Shown piece after piece: positions 7,715 to 16,636 of a DNA stretch of 64,000 bases. Made by a program: the position numbers and the translations under genes. A model generated the notes under the pieces. That model worked only from the letters and a program-made list of their open reading frames with translations. It searched no databases and was not told where the DNA came from. This DNA is from SLRI01 sp964402505 (GTDB lineage Bacteria > Pseudomonadota > Alphaproteobacteria > Geminicoccales > Geminicoccaceae): positions 62,001-126,000 of the forward strand of contig CAYOCP010000007.1 in NCBI GenBank assembly GCA_964402505.1. The letters are read 5' to 3'. How positions within the stretch are numbered: position 1 is the stretch's first letter; every line of letters starts with the position of its first letter.

Positions 7715-8809
7715 TTAATGCCGGGCGGAATCAATGCGGCGGCCGGTGGCCGGATCGAAGAGATGGAGCTGGGGCGGGAGAACCGACAGATCGAAGCGCT
7801 CGCCCGGTGAGATGGGCCGATCGCCGGGTCGGCGGAGCGTCAGGGCCTGACCATCGGCCAGTCGACCGTGCGCCACGGTGTCGGCACCCAGAAGCTCCAC
7901 CCATTCGATCGCGACATCGAGCCCGCCCGACGGCGATTCCGGCTCCAGCGACGCCACCGCCAGATGCTCCGGGCGGATGCCGATCCTGACCTCGCGCCCA
8001 ATCTCGCCGGGCATCGGATGCTCCAGCGGCATCCGTGCATTGCCGCAGGTCACGGCGGTGCCGTCGCCATCGATCGTGCCCTCGAGCACGTTCATCGCCG
8101 GAGAGCCGATGAAGCCGGCGACGAAGAGGCTGGCCGGCCTGGCGTATACCGCGATCGGCGTGTCGATCTGCTCGACCACGCCCTGGTTCAGCACCATGAG
8201 CCGATCGCCCAGCGTCATCGCCTCGACCTGATCATGCGTGACGAAGATGCCGGTCGTGCCGAGCCGACGCTGCAACTGCTTGATCTCGTGTCGCATCTGC
8301 ACGCGGAGCTTGGCGTCCAGGTTGGAGAGCGGCTCGTCGAAGAGAAAGGCCTCGGGCTCGCGCACGATGGCCCGGCCCATGGCGACCCGCTGGCGCTGGC
8401 CGCCGGAGAGCTGGCGGGGCCGGCGATCGAGCAGCTCGGCGAGGCCGAGGATCTGCGCCGCCTCGGCCACGCGCTTCTCGATCACGGCCCGCGCCGTGCG
8501 CAGGTTCCGCAGGCCATAGGCCATGTTCTGCCGCACCGTCATGTGCGGGTAGAGCGCGTAGTTCTGGAAGACCATGGCGATGTCGCGCTCGGCCGGCTCC
8601 AGATCGTTGACCCGCCTGCCGCCGATCATGACGTCGCCCGAGCTCGCCGTCTCGAGCCCGGCGATGATCCGCAAAAGCGTGGACTTGCCGCACCCCGACG
8701 GCCCGAGCACGACCAGCATCTCGCCGTTCGCGATGGCGACCGAGATGCGCTTCAGCACCGCGACCTTGCCGAACGACTTGACGATTTCGCTGACGACGAC
8801 CTCGGCCAT
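7715..8809 (-). CDS. ugpC: sn-glycerol-3-phosphate import ATP-binding protein UgpC
   Basis: A complete 364-residue ABC ATPase: Walker A GPSGCGKST (36-44), Q-loop MVFQNYALYPHM, signature LSGGQRQR (134-141), Walker B AFLFDEP (154-160), the switch histidine in FVTHDQVEAMTLGDR, and a C-terminal TOBE domain with GIRPEHL. It powers the UgpAE permease from the cytoplasmic side. It is the last gene of a ugpBAEC operon; the ugpE stop lies one base from its ATG, so translation is probably coupled. The assignment to glycerol phosphate rests on the operon, because the ATPase alone is interchangeable with MalK types. Confidence 0.94.
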   Translation of the reverse strand: MAEVVVSEIVKSFGKVAVLKRISVAIANGEMLVVLGPSGCGKSTLLRIIAGLETASSGDVMIGGRRVNDLEPAERDIAMVFQNYALYPHMTVRQNMAYGLRNLRTARAVIEKRVAEAAQILGLAELLDRRPRQLSGGQRQRVAMGRAIVREPEAFLFDEPLSNLDAKLRVQMRHEIKQLQRRLGTTGIFVTHDQVEAMTLGDRLMVLNQGVVEQIDTPIAVYARPASLFVAGFIGSPAMNVLEGTIDGDGTAVTCGNARMPLEHPMPGEIGREVRIGIRPEHLAVASLEPESPSGGLDVAIEWVELLGADTVAHGRLADGQALTLRRPGDRPISPGERFDLSVLPPQLHLFDPATGRRIDSARH

Positions 8810-8810
8810 G

Positions 8811-9659
8811 CTACTTCTCGGTCTCCACGAGCCCCTTGACGAAGAGCCGCTGCATGAGGACGACGACGATCACCGGCGGAATCAACGCCAGGATGGCGAC
8901 GGCGGTGATGTAATGCCATTCGGGCTCGTTCTCGGCTGCCACCACCATGCGCTGGATCGCCATCACGATCGTGTCCATGCTCTCGTCCGTCGTGATCAGC
9001 AGCGGCCAGAGATACTGATTCCAGCCATAGATGAAGAGGATGACGAAGAGCGCCGCGATATTGGTGCGCGACAGCGGCAGGAGGATGTCCCAGAAGAAGC
9101 GTAGCGGCCCCGCCGCGTCGACCCTGGCGGCCTCGACCAGCTCGTCCGGCACCGTCAGGAAGAACTGGCGAAAGAGGAAGGTCGCCGTCGCCGAGGCGAT
9201 CAGCGGCACGATCAGTCCGGTGTAGGAATTGAGCAGGCCGAGCGTCGCCATGACCTCGTAGGTCGGCAGGATCCGCACCTCGACCGGCAGCATCAGCGTG
9301 ATGAAGATGATCCAGAAGGCGAGCATCCGCCCCGGGAAGCGGAAATAGACGATGGCGAAGGCGGAGAGCAGCGAGATCGCGATCTTGCCGATGGCGATGC
9401 CGAGCGCCATGATCAGCGAGTTCAGCATCATGGGCGCCACCGGCCCCGAGCTGGCCCGCTCGAGACCTCGCCCCAGCACGGCGCTGTAGTTCTCGATCAG
9501 CCGGTCTCCCGGCAGCATCGGGATCGGCGCGCTCAGCACGTTCTCCGGCGCCTGGGTCGAGGCGACGAACGTGACGTAGATCGGCAGCGCCACGATCAGG
9601 ACGCCGAGGATCAGCGTCAGATGCGCCACGAACGTGAAGAGACGTCGGTTCTCGACCAT
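8811..9659 (-). CDS. ugpE: sn-glycerol-3-phosphate ABC transporter permease UgpE
   Basis: A 282-residue MalG-type inner-membrane permease with six predicted helices. It begins with a short basic N terminus (MVENRRLFTFVAHL) and carries the EAA loop ELVEAARVDAAGPLRFFWDILLP that docks on UgpC. The segment PIYVTFVASTQAPENVLSAP is typical of UgpE. Its ATG overlaps the TGA of ugpA by one base (TGATG), indicating translational coupling. With UgpA it forms the channel for sn-glycerol-3-phosphate and glycerophosphodiesters delivered by UgpB. Confidence 0.95.
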   Translation of the reverse strand: MVENRRLFTFVAHLTLILGVLIVALPIYVTFVASTQAPENVLSAPIPMLPGDRLIENYSAVLGRGLERASSGPVAPMMLNSLIMALGIAIGKIAISLLSAFAIVYFRFPGRMLAFWIIFITLMLPVEVRILPTYEVMATLGLLNSYTGLIVPLIASATATFLFRQFFLTVPDELVEAARVDAAGPLRFFWDILLPLSRTNIAALFVILFIYGWNQYLWPLLITTDESMDTIVMAIQRMVVAAENEPEWHYITAVAILALIPPVIVVVLMQRLFVKGLVETEK

Positions 9660-10543
9660 CAACCGTACTGCACCCGACGCTCGATGAATCGGAACTGGAC
9701 CACCGTCAGGGTGATGACGATCGCCATGAGAATGACCGACTGTGCCGCGGAGCTGCCGAGATTGAGTCCGATGAAGCCGTCGCTGAACACCTTGTACACC
9801 ATGATGTTGGTCGCCTGGGCGGGACCGCCCCTGGTCACGGCGTGGATGATGCCGAAGGTGTCGAAGAAGGCGTAGACGATGTTCACGACGATGAGGAAGA
9901 ACGTCGTCGGGGAAAGCAGCGGAAACACGATCGTCAGGAAGCGCTTCACGGGACCGGCGCAGTCGATGGCCGCCGCCTCGATCAGGGATTTGGGAATCGC
10001 CTGCATGCCGGCCAGGAAGAAGAGGAAGTTGTAGGAAACCTGCTTCCAGGCGGCGGCCAGGATGACCAGCAGCATCGCCTGGTTGCCGTCGATCTGGTGA
10101 TTCCAGCCGATGCCGATCAGGCCCAGCCACCAGGCGACGATGCCGACCGAGGGGTTGAAGAGAAAAAGCCAGAGCACGCCCGCGATCGCCGGTGCCACCG
10201 CATAGGGCCAGATGAGCAGCGTCCGATAGGCCAGCGCACCCCTGATCACATGATCCGCCATGGCGGCGAGCAAGAGGGCCACGACGAGTCCCAGCACCGT
10301 CACGCCCACGCTGAACACGGCAGTGACCCTGACGGAGTTCCAGTACTCCTTGTTGGAAAAGAGGTAGAGAAAATTGTCGAACCAGACGAAGTGCACCGAA
10401 AGGCCGAAGGCATCCTGGACCAGCATCGACTGCCAGAGCGCCTGGCTGGCCGGCCAGATGAAGAAGACCAGCGTGATCGCGAGCTGCGGTGCCAGCAGCA
10501 CATAGGGCAGCCAGCGATGGCGGAAGACGACGCGCTTTTCCAT
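9659..10543 (-). CDS. ugpA: sn-glycerol-3-phosphate ABC transporter permease UgpA
   Basis: A 294-residue MalF-type permease with six predicted helices and the EAA loop SLIEAAAIDCAGPVKRFLTI. The ATG at 10543 gives MEKRVVFRHRWLPYVLLAPQ, which is the family's typical N terminus; the frame stays open 41 codons further up but reads into the intercistronic hairpin. It pairs with UgpE. It is the second gene of the operon, separated from ugpB by 55 bases that hold a strong stem-loop. Confidence 0.95.
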   Translation of the reverse strand: MEKRVVFRHRWLPYVLLAPQLAITLVFFIWPASQALWQSMLVQDAFGLSVHFVWFDNFLYLFSNKEYWNSVRVTAVFSVGVTVLGLVVALLLAAMADHVIRGALAYRTLLIWPYAVAPAIAGVLWLFLFNPSVGIVAWWLGLIGIGWNHQIDGNQAMLLVILAAAWKQVSYNFLFFLAGMQAIPKSLIEAAAIDCAGPVKRFLTIVFPLLSPTTFFLIVVNIVYAFFDTFGIIHAVTRGGPAQATNIMVYKVFSDGFIGLNLGSSAAQSVILMAIVITLTVVQFRFIERRVQYG

Positions 10544-10558
10544 GCGCGGTTTACCGGC

Positions 10559-10588
10559 GGCCGGAGGGCGCCGAGACGTCCTCCGGCC
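10559..10588 (-). promoter_or_regulatory. Intercistronic stem-loop between ugpB and ugpA
   Basis: A perfect 9-bp inverted repeat (GGCCGGAGG at 10559-10567 and CCTCCGGCC at 10580-10588) with a 12-base loop lies just after the ugpB stop. There is no U-run, so it is more likely an mRNA-stabilising or partial-attenuation hairpin than a full terminator. Such elements commonly let the binding-protein gene be expressed above the permease genes. Confidence 0.6.
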
Positions 10589-10598
10589 AGGGAGCCGC

Positions 10599-11918
10599 TC
10601 AGCCGTGCTGTTGCTGGAACTGCCGAAGCAGCTCGTTGCCGCGCCTGACCGCCTCGTCGAGGGCATCCTGTGCGTTCGCCTCGCCCGCCCATACCCGCTC
10701 GAGCTCCTCGGCGATGATGTCGCGGATCTGCACGAAATTGCCGAAGCGCAACCCCTTCGAGTTCTCGGTCGGCGGGTTCAGCGTGATCTGCCGGATGGCG
10801 ACGTCGGCGCCGGGATTCTGCTCGTAGAATCCCTGCTCCTTGCTGAGCTCGTAGGCCGCCGTGGTGATCGGCAGGTAGCCGGTCTCCTGATGCCACCACG
10901 CCTGCACCTCGGGCGTCGAGAGGTAGTTGAAGAATTTGGCGACGCCCTTGTACTCGTCGGCGGAACGACCCTGCAGCACCCAGAGCGAGGCGCCGCCGAT
11001 GATCGTGTTCTGCGGCGCGCCTTCGATGTCGGGCCAGTAGGGCAACATGCCGACGCCGAACTCGAAATCCTTGACGTTGGCGTTGATGCCGGCATAGCCC
11101 GCCGAGCTCTCGGTGTAGATGGCGCATTCCTGGTTGTAGAACTTGGGTGCCGCCTGATTGGTGCGGCCGCCGTAATCGAAGATCTTCGACTTCTGCCATT
11201 CGCCCATCTTGGCGATGTGGTCGACCGCTGGCGTCTGGTTGAAGACGAGCTCCGTGCCGAGCCCGCCGAAGCCGTTGGAAAGCGTGCCGATCGGCAGATT
11301 GTGCCAGGCCGAGAAGTTCTCGATGTGGATCCAGCTCTCCCAGGCCGTCGTGAAGCCGCAGGGGTAGCCGGCGGCCTGCAGCGCCTTCGCATCCTCCTCG
11401 AACTCAGGCCACGTCACGGGGGGTGCTTCGGGATCGAGCCCGGCCTTCTCGAAGGCCGTCTTGTTGTACCACAGGACCGGCGTCGAGCTGTTGAACGGCA
11501 TCGACAGCATCTGGCCCTCTGGCGTCGTGTAATAGCCCGCGACGGCCGGCAGGAAGGCATTCGGGTCGAACGGCTCGCCGGCATCCTCCATCAGCTGGAA
11601 GACCGGGTAGATGGCACCCTTGGCCGCCATCATGGTCGCCGTCCCGACCTCGAAGACCTGGACGATGTGCGGCTGCTCCCCGGCGCGAAACGCGGCGATC
11701 GCCGCCGTCATGGTCTCGGCATAGGAACCCTTGAAGGTCGGGACGACCTCGTACTCGTCCTGGCTGGCGTTGAAATCCGCGGCGATCTTGTCCACCCGCT
11801 CACCGTTGGCGCCACCCATCGCGTGCCACCACTGGATCTGCGTTGCCGCCATCGCCGTCGAGCCCGTCGTGCCGAGGGCCATCGCGGCCGCGATGACGAA
11901 AAGGTTCCTGGTTCGCAT
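10599..11918 (-). CDS. ugpB: sn-glycerol-3-phosphate-binding periplasmic protein UgpB
   Basis: A 439-residue extracellular solute-binding protein (family 1). The signal peptide MRTRNLFVIAAAMALGTTGS ends at ...TAMA, before ATQIQWWHAMGG. The mature start IQWWHAMGGANGERVDKI and the motifs HIVQVFEVGTATMMAAKGA and PFNSSTPVLWYNK are characteristic of UgpB. It captures glycerol-3-phosphate or glycerophosphodiesters in the periplasm for UgpAEC. A strong ribosome-binding site (GGGAGGTGG) lies just upstream of the ATG. It is the first gene of its operon; in other bacteria ugp is induced by phosphate starvation through PhoB, but I did not find a clear Pho box here. Confidence 0.96.
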   Translation of the reverse strand: MRTRNLFVIAAAMALGTTGSTAMAATQIQWWHAMGGANGERVDKIAADFNASQDEYEVVPTFKGSYAETMTAAIAAFRAGEQPHIVQVFEVGTATMMAAKGAIYPVFQLMEDAGEPFDPNAFLPAVAGYYTTPEGQMLSMPFNSSTPVLWYNKTAFEKAGLDPEAPPVTWPEFEEDAKALQAAGYPCGFTTAWESWIHIENFSAWHNLPIGTLSNGFGGLGTELVFNQTPAVDHIAKMGEWQKSKIFDYGGRTNQAAPKFYNQECAIYTESSAGYAGINANVKDFEFGVGMLPYWPDIEGAPQNTIIGGASLWVLQGRSADEYKGVAKFFNYLSTPEVQAWWHQETGYLPITTAAYELSKEQGFYEQNPGADVAIRQITLNPPTENSKGLRFGNFVQIRDIIAEELERVWAGEANAQDALDEAVRRGNELLRQFQQQHG

Positions 11919-12046
11919 GGTCCACCTCCCTCACTCTCCGACCGGATCATGCACCGGTCGCTTTCGACCATGCAAGCGCAACGGTCACCTCCCGGGGCCG
12001 TACACTCCCGATGCAAGAAAACGGCTCGCCTCGAAGCTCCGCCCTG

Positions 12047-12520
12047 TCAGTCGCGGGGACGGTCCGCCTTGCCCGCGTTCTTGATCCTCACCACCACATC
12101 GACGCGGTCGATGACCTTGCCCGGCGGTGGCTCGGGCAGGTTGTTGATCGTCACCACGTCGTGCGGGATGTCGTAGATCTCGCCCGTCGACTTGTCGAAA
12201 TAATGCACATGAGAGCTCGGATCGGTGTCGAAATAACATTGCCCCGAGCCGACCACGACCTCACCCATCAGCCCCGCCTGGGTGAACTGGTTGAGCGTGT
12301 TGTAGACGGTGGCGAGGGAGACGGGGATGCCGGCCTGCCGCGCCTCCTGAAAGAGCTCCTCCGCCGTCACGTGGCGAGGTGCGGTCTCGATCAGCATGCC
12401 GAGCAGGGAAAGACGCTGCCGGGTCGGACGCAGCCCGGATTCCTTCAGCCGTCGCATAGCTTCCGCGTAACGTCTGATCGGTCGAGATTCCACGTCCCCT
12501 CGGCGCGCTTCACTTCCCAT
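12047..12520 (-). CDS. irr: Iron response regulator Irr (Fur family)
   Basis: A 157-residue Fur-family protein closest to Irr: a winged helix with LRPTRQRLSLLGMLI and RHVTAEELFQEA, recognition helix PVSLATVYNTLNQFTQAGL, then CYFDTDPSSHVHYFDKSTGEIYDIP, the variant metal/haem-responsive region of Irr proteins. Irr represses or activates iron and haem genes when iron is scarce and is degraded on contact with haem in Bradyrhizobium. The ATG at 12520 is used; the ATG at 12457 (MRRLKESG) is an alternative. It lies downstream of the nitronate monooxygenase-like gene on the same strand, with 47 bases between them. Haem-regulatory Cys-Pro motifs are absent, as in several Irr proteins. Confidence 0.9.
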   Translation of the reverse strand: MGSEARRGDVESRPIRRYAEAMRRLKESGLRPTRQRLSLLGMLIETAPRHVTAEELFQEARQAGIPVSLATVYNTLNQFTQAGLMGEVVVGSGQCYFDTDPSSHVHYFDKSTGEIYDIPHDVVTINNLPEPPPGKVIDRVDVVVRIKNAGKADRPRD

Positions 12521-12567
12521 ACCGGACCTATCTGGTCCTTTTTTGGCAACCCGTCAAGGAGCCGACC

Positions 12568-13974
12568 TCAGTGGCCGGTCAGGATCCGCTGCACCAATTG
12601 CCGGACGGTGGGAACGAACCCGTTGGCATAGAAGGGATCCTCGCGGAACTTGTAGACGTTGTGCCCGGCGAACATGAGCTGGTCCTCGTGCTCGCCGCGG
12701 CCGTGCGCGATGTCCTGCAGGGTCTTCTGGATGCAGAAGGAGCGCGGGTCGGCGGGCCTGCCGGTGGTGTAGTCGTCCCGGTCCTTCCAGTTGCTGAAGG
12801 CGCAGTGGCTGAGGCAGCCCATGCAGTTGGCCTGGTCGCGCCGGATCTGCCTCGCCCCTTCCGGCGTCACGAAGATCAGCGTGCTGTCGGGCGTGCGCAT
12901 CGGCTGGCTGTAGCCCTGCGAGAGCCAGCCCTGGATGCGCTGCAGATCCGTCTCGGTCACATAGACCCCGCGGCCGGCACGGCCATAGGCGAAGAAGGCG
13001 GTGCGCGCGTTCGTCGGATCGGCCTCGTCACAGATCGCGACCTGCCGCTCCGAGCGCTCGATCAGCTCCTCGAGAAAGCGGTTCTTCACCGCCGAGGAAT
13101 AGAAGCCTGTCGGGCTGAAGCGGTGCAGCAGAACGTCGTCGGGCAGGAGCCCGAGCAGCCGCTTCTTCCAGCCGGCCGGAATCGGGCTCTCCTGGGTCAG
13201 AAGCGGCCGGGTGCCGAACTGGAAGGCAATCGGACCCAACTCCTTGTTGGCGATCCAGTCCTTCCAGTCCTTCAGATGCCAGACACCGCCTGCCATGATG
13301 ATCGGCACATCGCCGAGGCCGAGCCCGCGCATCAGCTTGCGCAGCTCCAGCACGCGCGGATAGGGGTCCTCGGGGCGCTTCGGATCCTCGCTGTTGGAGA
13401 GCCCGTTATGGCCGCCGGCCCGCCACGGGTCCTCGTAGACCACGGCACCGAGCCAGTCGGCCACCTTGCCGTAGGCCCGCTTCCACAGCGCGTTGAAGGC
13501 GCGGGCGGACGAGATGATCGGGTAATAATGCACCCCGTAGCTGGCGCAGATCTCGCCCAGCCGGTAGGGCATGCCGGCACCGCAGGTGACGCCCTGCACG
13601 AGCCCCTTGGCCTGCCGCAGCACACCATGCAGCACGCGCTCGCAGCCACCCATCTCCCAGAGCACGTTCATGTGCAGGCGGCCTTCGCCGCCCTGGGTCT
13701 CGTGCGCCACCCGCGCCTGGCAGATGGCGCCGCGGATCGAGTAGTCGATCAGCTCCTCGTGCCGCTCGCGCCGGTTGCGGCCCTTGTAGATCAAGGGAAC
13801 GTACTCGCCGTTATTGTCGAGCACGTCGGCATTGACGGCCGAGAACGTGCCGACCCCCCCGGCCGCCGCCCAGGCGCCGGCGCTGCGGCCGTTGCTCACC
13901 GCTACACCCTTGCCGCCTTCAATGAGCGGCCAGACCTCATGCCCGGCCACCACCAGTGGGCTGACATAGCTCAT
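12568..13974 (-). CDS. Nitronate monooxygenase-like flavoprotein with C-terminal Cys cluster
   Basis: A 468-residue TIM-barrel protein of the NMO/2-nitropropane dioxygenase/PfaD class. Visible elements are an N-terminal glycine-rich SNGRSAGAWAAAGGVGTF, QGVTCGAG, EDPWRAGGHNG (H189 at the position of the NMO catalytic His), VPIIMAGGVW, and an FMN phosphate-binding FQFGTRPLLTQES. NMOs oxidise nitronates with FMN and oxygen. Beyond the barrel, about residues 380-420, come C384, C387, C391 (CMGCLSHC) and C414, a spacing that could ligate zinc or an iron-sulfur cluster and is absent from textbook NMOs. The true substrate is unknown. It sits between pnp and irr on the same strand. Confidence 0.8.
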   Translation of the reverse strand: MSYVSPLVVAGHEVWPLIEGGKGVAVSNGRSAGAWAAAGGVGTFSAVNADVLDNNGEYVPLIYKGRNRRERHEELIDYSIRGAICQARVAHETQGGEGRLHMNVLWEMGGCERVLHGVLRQAKGLVQGVTCGAGMPYRLGEICASYGVHYYPIISSARAFNALWKRAYGKVADWLGAVVYEDPWRAGGHNGLSNSEDPKRPEDPYPRVLELRKLMRGLGLGDVPIIMAGGVWHLKDWKDWIANKELGPIAFQFGTRPLLTQESPIPAGWKKRLLGLLPDDVLLHRFSPTGFYSSAVKNRFLEELIERSERQVAICDEADPTNARTAFFAYGRAGRGVYVTETDLQRIQGWLSQGYSQPMRTPDSTLIFVTPEGARQIRRDQANCMGCLSHCAFSNWKDRDDYTTGRPADPRSFCIQKTLQDIAHGRGEHEDQLMFAGHNVYKFREDPFYANGFVPTVRQLVQRILTGH

Positions 13975-14025
13975 GCCGGTCTCCTTGCTGCTTGTGCCGG
14001 CGGACGGGTGCCCGAAACGCGCCGC

Positions 14026-16230
14026 TCAGCCGGCGCGCTCGCGACGACGGCCGTCGCGCTCGCCCCGGCCGCTCCTGCCCTCGCGCTCGCCGCCGCCGTC
14101 CCGATCGTGACGCGGCTTGCGCTCGACCGGAATGATGTCGCCGGTCTCCTGGTCGACCGACCGCATGCTTAGCTTGATCTTGCCGCGATCGTCGACCGCC
14201 AGCACCTGGACCTTCACCGTATCGCCTTCCTTGACCACGTCGCCGACGCTGCCGACGCGCTCGTTGGCGAGCTCCGAGATATGGCAGAGACCATCCTTGC
14301 TGCCCAGGAACGAGATGAAGGCGCCGAAATCGACGATCTTGATCACCTTGCCGGTGTAGACGTGCCCGACCTCGGGGCTCGCGGTCAGGCCCCTGATCCA
14401 GTCCACCGCCCGCTGCGCCGCCATGGCATCGCTGGAGGCGACCTTGACGAGCCCGTCATCCGAGATGTCGATCTTCGCCCCGGTGGTCTCGCAGATCTCA
14501 CGGATCATCTTGCCGCCCGGGCCGATCACCGCGCCGATCTTGTCGGTCGGAATGTTGAGCGTCGTGATCCGCGGCACGGAATCGCGCAGCTCCGGCCGCG
14601 GCATGCCCATGCAGGCCGCCATCTCGCCGAGGATGTGAATCCGCCCCTCGCGTGCCTGGTCGAGGGCGATCCGCATGATCTCCTCGGTGATGCCGGCGAT
14701 CTTGATGTCCATCTGCAGGGAGGTGACGCCACGCTCGGTGCCGGCCACCTTGAAGTCCATGTCGCCGAGATGGTCCTCGTCGCCGAGAATGTCGGAGAGC
14801 ACGGCGAACCGCTCGCCCTCCTTGATGAGGCCCATGGCGATGCCGGCGATCGGGCGGGGCAGAGGCACGCCGGCGTCCATCAGGGCGAGAGACGTGCCGC
14901 AGACCGTCGCCATCGAGCTCGAGCCGTTCGATTCGGTGACCTCCGAGACAACGCGAATCGTGTAGGGGAAGGCATCCTTGGCCGGCAGCAGCGGTCGGGT
15001 GGCGCGCCAGGCGAGCTTGCCGTGGCCGATCTCGCGCCGGCCCGGCGTGCCCATCCGGCCGGCCTCGCCGACGGAATAGGGCGGAAAATTGTAGTGCAGC
15101 ATGAAATGCTGGCGGCTGTCGCCCTCGAGCGCGTCGATCACCTGCTCGTCCTGGCCGGTGCCGAGCGTCGCCACGACCAGCGCCTGCGTCTCGCCGCGGG
15201 TGAAGAGGGCGGAGCCGTGCACTCGTGGCAGGACGCCGACCTCGGCGACGATCGGCCGGACGGTGCGCAGATCGCGACCGTCGATCCGCTCGCCCGTCTC
15301 GAGGATGGCGTTGCGCACGATATGGCTCTCGAGCTTCTTGAAGGTCTCCGCCACCGTCTGTCCGGCGTTCGGATCGTCGCTGCCGGCGGCGAAGGCTTCG
15401 ACCGCCGCCTTCTTCACGGCACCGACCTTCTCGACGCGGCTCTGCTTGACGCGCTCGCCATAGGCTTCGCGCAGCGGCGCCTCGAACTCGGTCTTCAGCC
15501 GACCGAGGAGATCGGATTCGTCCGTCTCGCCCAGCGCCCAGGGCTCCCTGGCGCAGGCCATGGCGAGCTCGATGATCAGATCGATGACCGGCTGGAAGGC
15601 CCGGTGCCCGTGCATGACCGCATCGAGCATCGTCGCCTCGGGCAGCTCCTTCGCCTCCGACTCCACCATCATCACCGCGTCGCGCGTGCCGGCGACGACG
15701 AGATCCAGAGCACTCTCCTTGAGCTCCTCGAGCGTCGGGTTGACGACGAACTGGCCATTGACGTGGCCGACGCGGCAGGCGCCGATCGGGCCGAGGAAGG
15801 GCAGGCCGCTGATCGTCAGCGCGGCGCTGGCGGCGACCATGGCCAGCATGTCGGGATCGTTCTCCCCGTCATGGGCAAGAACGGTGACGACGATCTGCGT
15901 CTCGTTCTTGAAGCCGGCCGGGAAGAGCGGCCGGATCGGTCGGTCGATCAGCCGCGAGGTCAGGGTCTCCTTCTCGGTCGGCCGACCCTCGCGCTTGAAG
16001 AAGCCGCCCGGAATCTTGCCGGCGGCGAACGTCTTTTCCTGGTAATTCACCGTGAGCGGGAAGAAGTCCTGGCCGGGCCTGGTCGACTTCGCCCCGACGG
16101 CGGTCGCGAGCACGACGGTCTCGCCCAGTTGCGCCAGCACGGCACCGTCCGCCTGGCGGGCGATGCGTCCGCTCTCGAGGCGCAGGCGACGCCCGTGCCA
16201 GTCCATTTCCTTGATGGTCGTCTTGAACAT
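14026..16230 (-). CDS. pnp: Polyribonucleotide nucleotidyltransferase (PNPase)
   Basis: A 734-residue 3'-5' phosphorolytic exoribonuclease of the RNA degradosome. The two RNase PH domains are complete (ARQADGAVLAQLGETVVLAT near the N terminus; second core with the FTRGETQALVVATLGT segment), followed by a KH domain (KIGAVIGPGGKMIREICE) and an S1 domain (YTGKVIKIVDFGAFISFLG). The last 25 residues are an Arg/Asp/Gly-rich tail. It is the final gene of the rimP-pnp operon, 99 bases after rpsO. Three small hairpins occupy that gap, reminiscent of the leader through which PNPase controls its own mRNA in Escherichia coli. Confidence 0.98.
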   Translation of the reverse strand: MFKTTIKEMDWHGRRLRLESGRIARQADGAVLAQLGETVVLATAVGAKSTRPGQDFFPLTVNYQEKTFAAGKIPGGFFKREGRPTEKETLTSRLIDRPIRPLFPAGFKNETQIVVTVLAHDGENDPDMLAMVAASAALTISGLPFLGPIGACRVGHVNGQFVVNPTLEELKESALDLVVAGTRDAVMMVESEAKELPEATMLDAVMHGHRAFQPVIDLIIELAMACAREPWALGETDESDLLGRLKTEFEAPLREAYGERVKQSRVEKVGAVKKAAVEAFAAGSDDPNAGQTVAETFKKLESHIVRNAILETGERIDGRDLRTVRPIVAEVGVLPRVHGSALFTRGETQALVVATLGTGQDEQVIDALEGDSRQHFMLHYNFPPYSVGEAGRMGTPGRREIGHGKLAWRATRPLLPAKDAFPYTIRVVSEVTESNGSSSMATVCGTSLALMDAGVPLPRPIAGIAMGLIKEGERFAVLSDILGDEDHLGDMDFKVAGTERGVTSLQMDIKIAGITEEIMRIALDQAREGRIHILGEMAACMGMPRPELRDSVPRITTLNIPTDKIGAVIGPGGKMIREICETTGAKIDISDDGLVKVASSDAMAAQRAVDWIRGLTASPEVGHVYTGKVIKIVDFGAFISFLGSKDGLCHISELANERVGSVGDVVKEGDTVKVQVLAVDDRGKIKLSMRSVDQETGDIIPVERKPRHDRDGGGEREGRSGRGERDGRRRERAG

Positions 16231-16231
16231 T

Positions 16232-16291
16232 CACTTAACCTTTCAAGTGCCTGCAACGGCAGGCGACCGGTCCGACACCAGATCGGACCGG
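16232..16291 (-). promoter_or_regulatory. Structured rpsO-pnp intercistronic leader
   Basis: Three consecutive inverted repeats: 16267-16275 with 16283-16291 (9 bp, 7-base loop), 16249-16254 with 16259-16264 (6 bp, AACG loop), and a weak 5-bp CACTT/AAGTG pair whose loop carries the GAAAGG ribosome-binding site immediately before the pnp ATG. No U-run follows, so these look like processing, stability or autoregulatory elements. Confidence 0.55.
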
Positions 16292-16329
16292 CTCGTCAAT
16301 GGCTGCTGGCCCGCCGCTTCGGGCCGCGT

Positions 16330-16599
16330 TCAACGACGCAGGCCGAGCCGGTCGATGAGCTGCCGGTAGCGGTCACCGTCACTGCGGTTCAAATAGTCGA
16401 GCAGGCGTCGCCGCTGGCCGACCATCATCAGGAGACCCCGCCGCGAGGCGAAGTCCTTTTGGTGCATCTTGAGGTGCTCGGTCAGATTGCCGATGCGCTC
16501 GCTCAGGATGGCGCACTGCACCTCGGGCGAGCCCGTGTCGCCGTCCTTCACGGCGTAGGCCTTGATGAGCTCGAGCTTGCGCTCTTGCGTGATCGACAT
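16330..16599 (-). CDS. rpsO: 30S ribosomal protein S15
   Basis: An 89-residue primary 16S rRNA-binding protein, exactly the family length. It shows DTGSPEVQCAILSERIGNLTEHLK, KDFASRRGLLMMVGQRRRLLDYL and an Arg-rich end. It organises the central domain of the small subunit and often represses its own translation. It lies between truB and pnp, the conserved bacterial arrangement. Confidence 0.98.
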   Translation of the reverse strand: MSITQERKLELIKAYAVKDGDTGSPEVQCAILSERIGNLTEHLKMHQKDFASRRGLLMMVGQRRRLLDYLNRSDGDRYRQLIDRLGLRR

Positions 16600-16636
16600 C
16601 GTCTGGTCCTTCTGAAAGGCGAGGCGCGCGGCCCGC

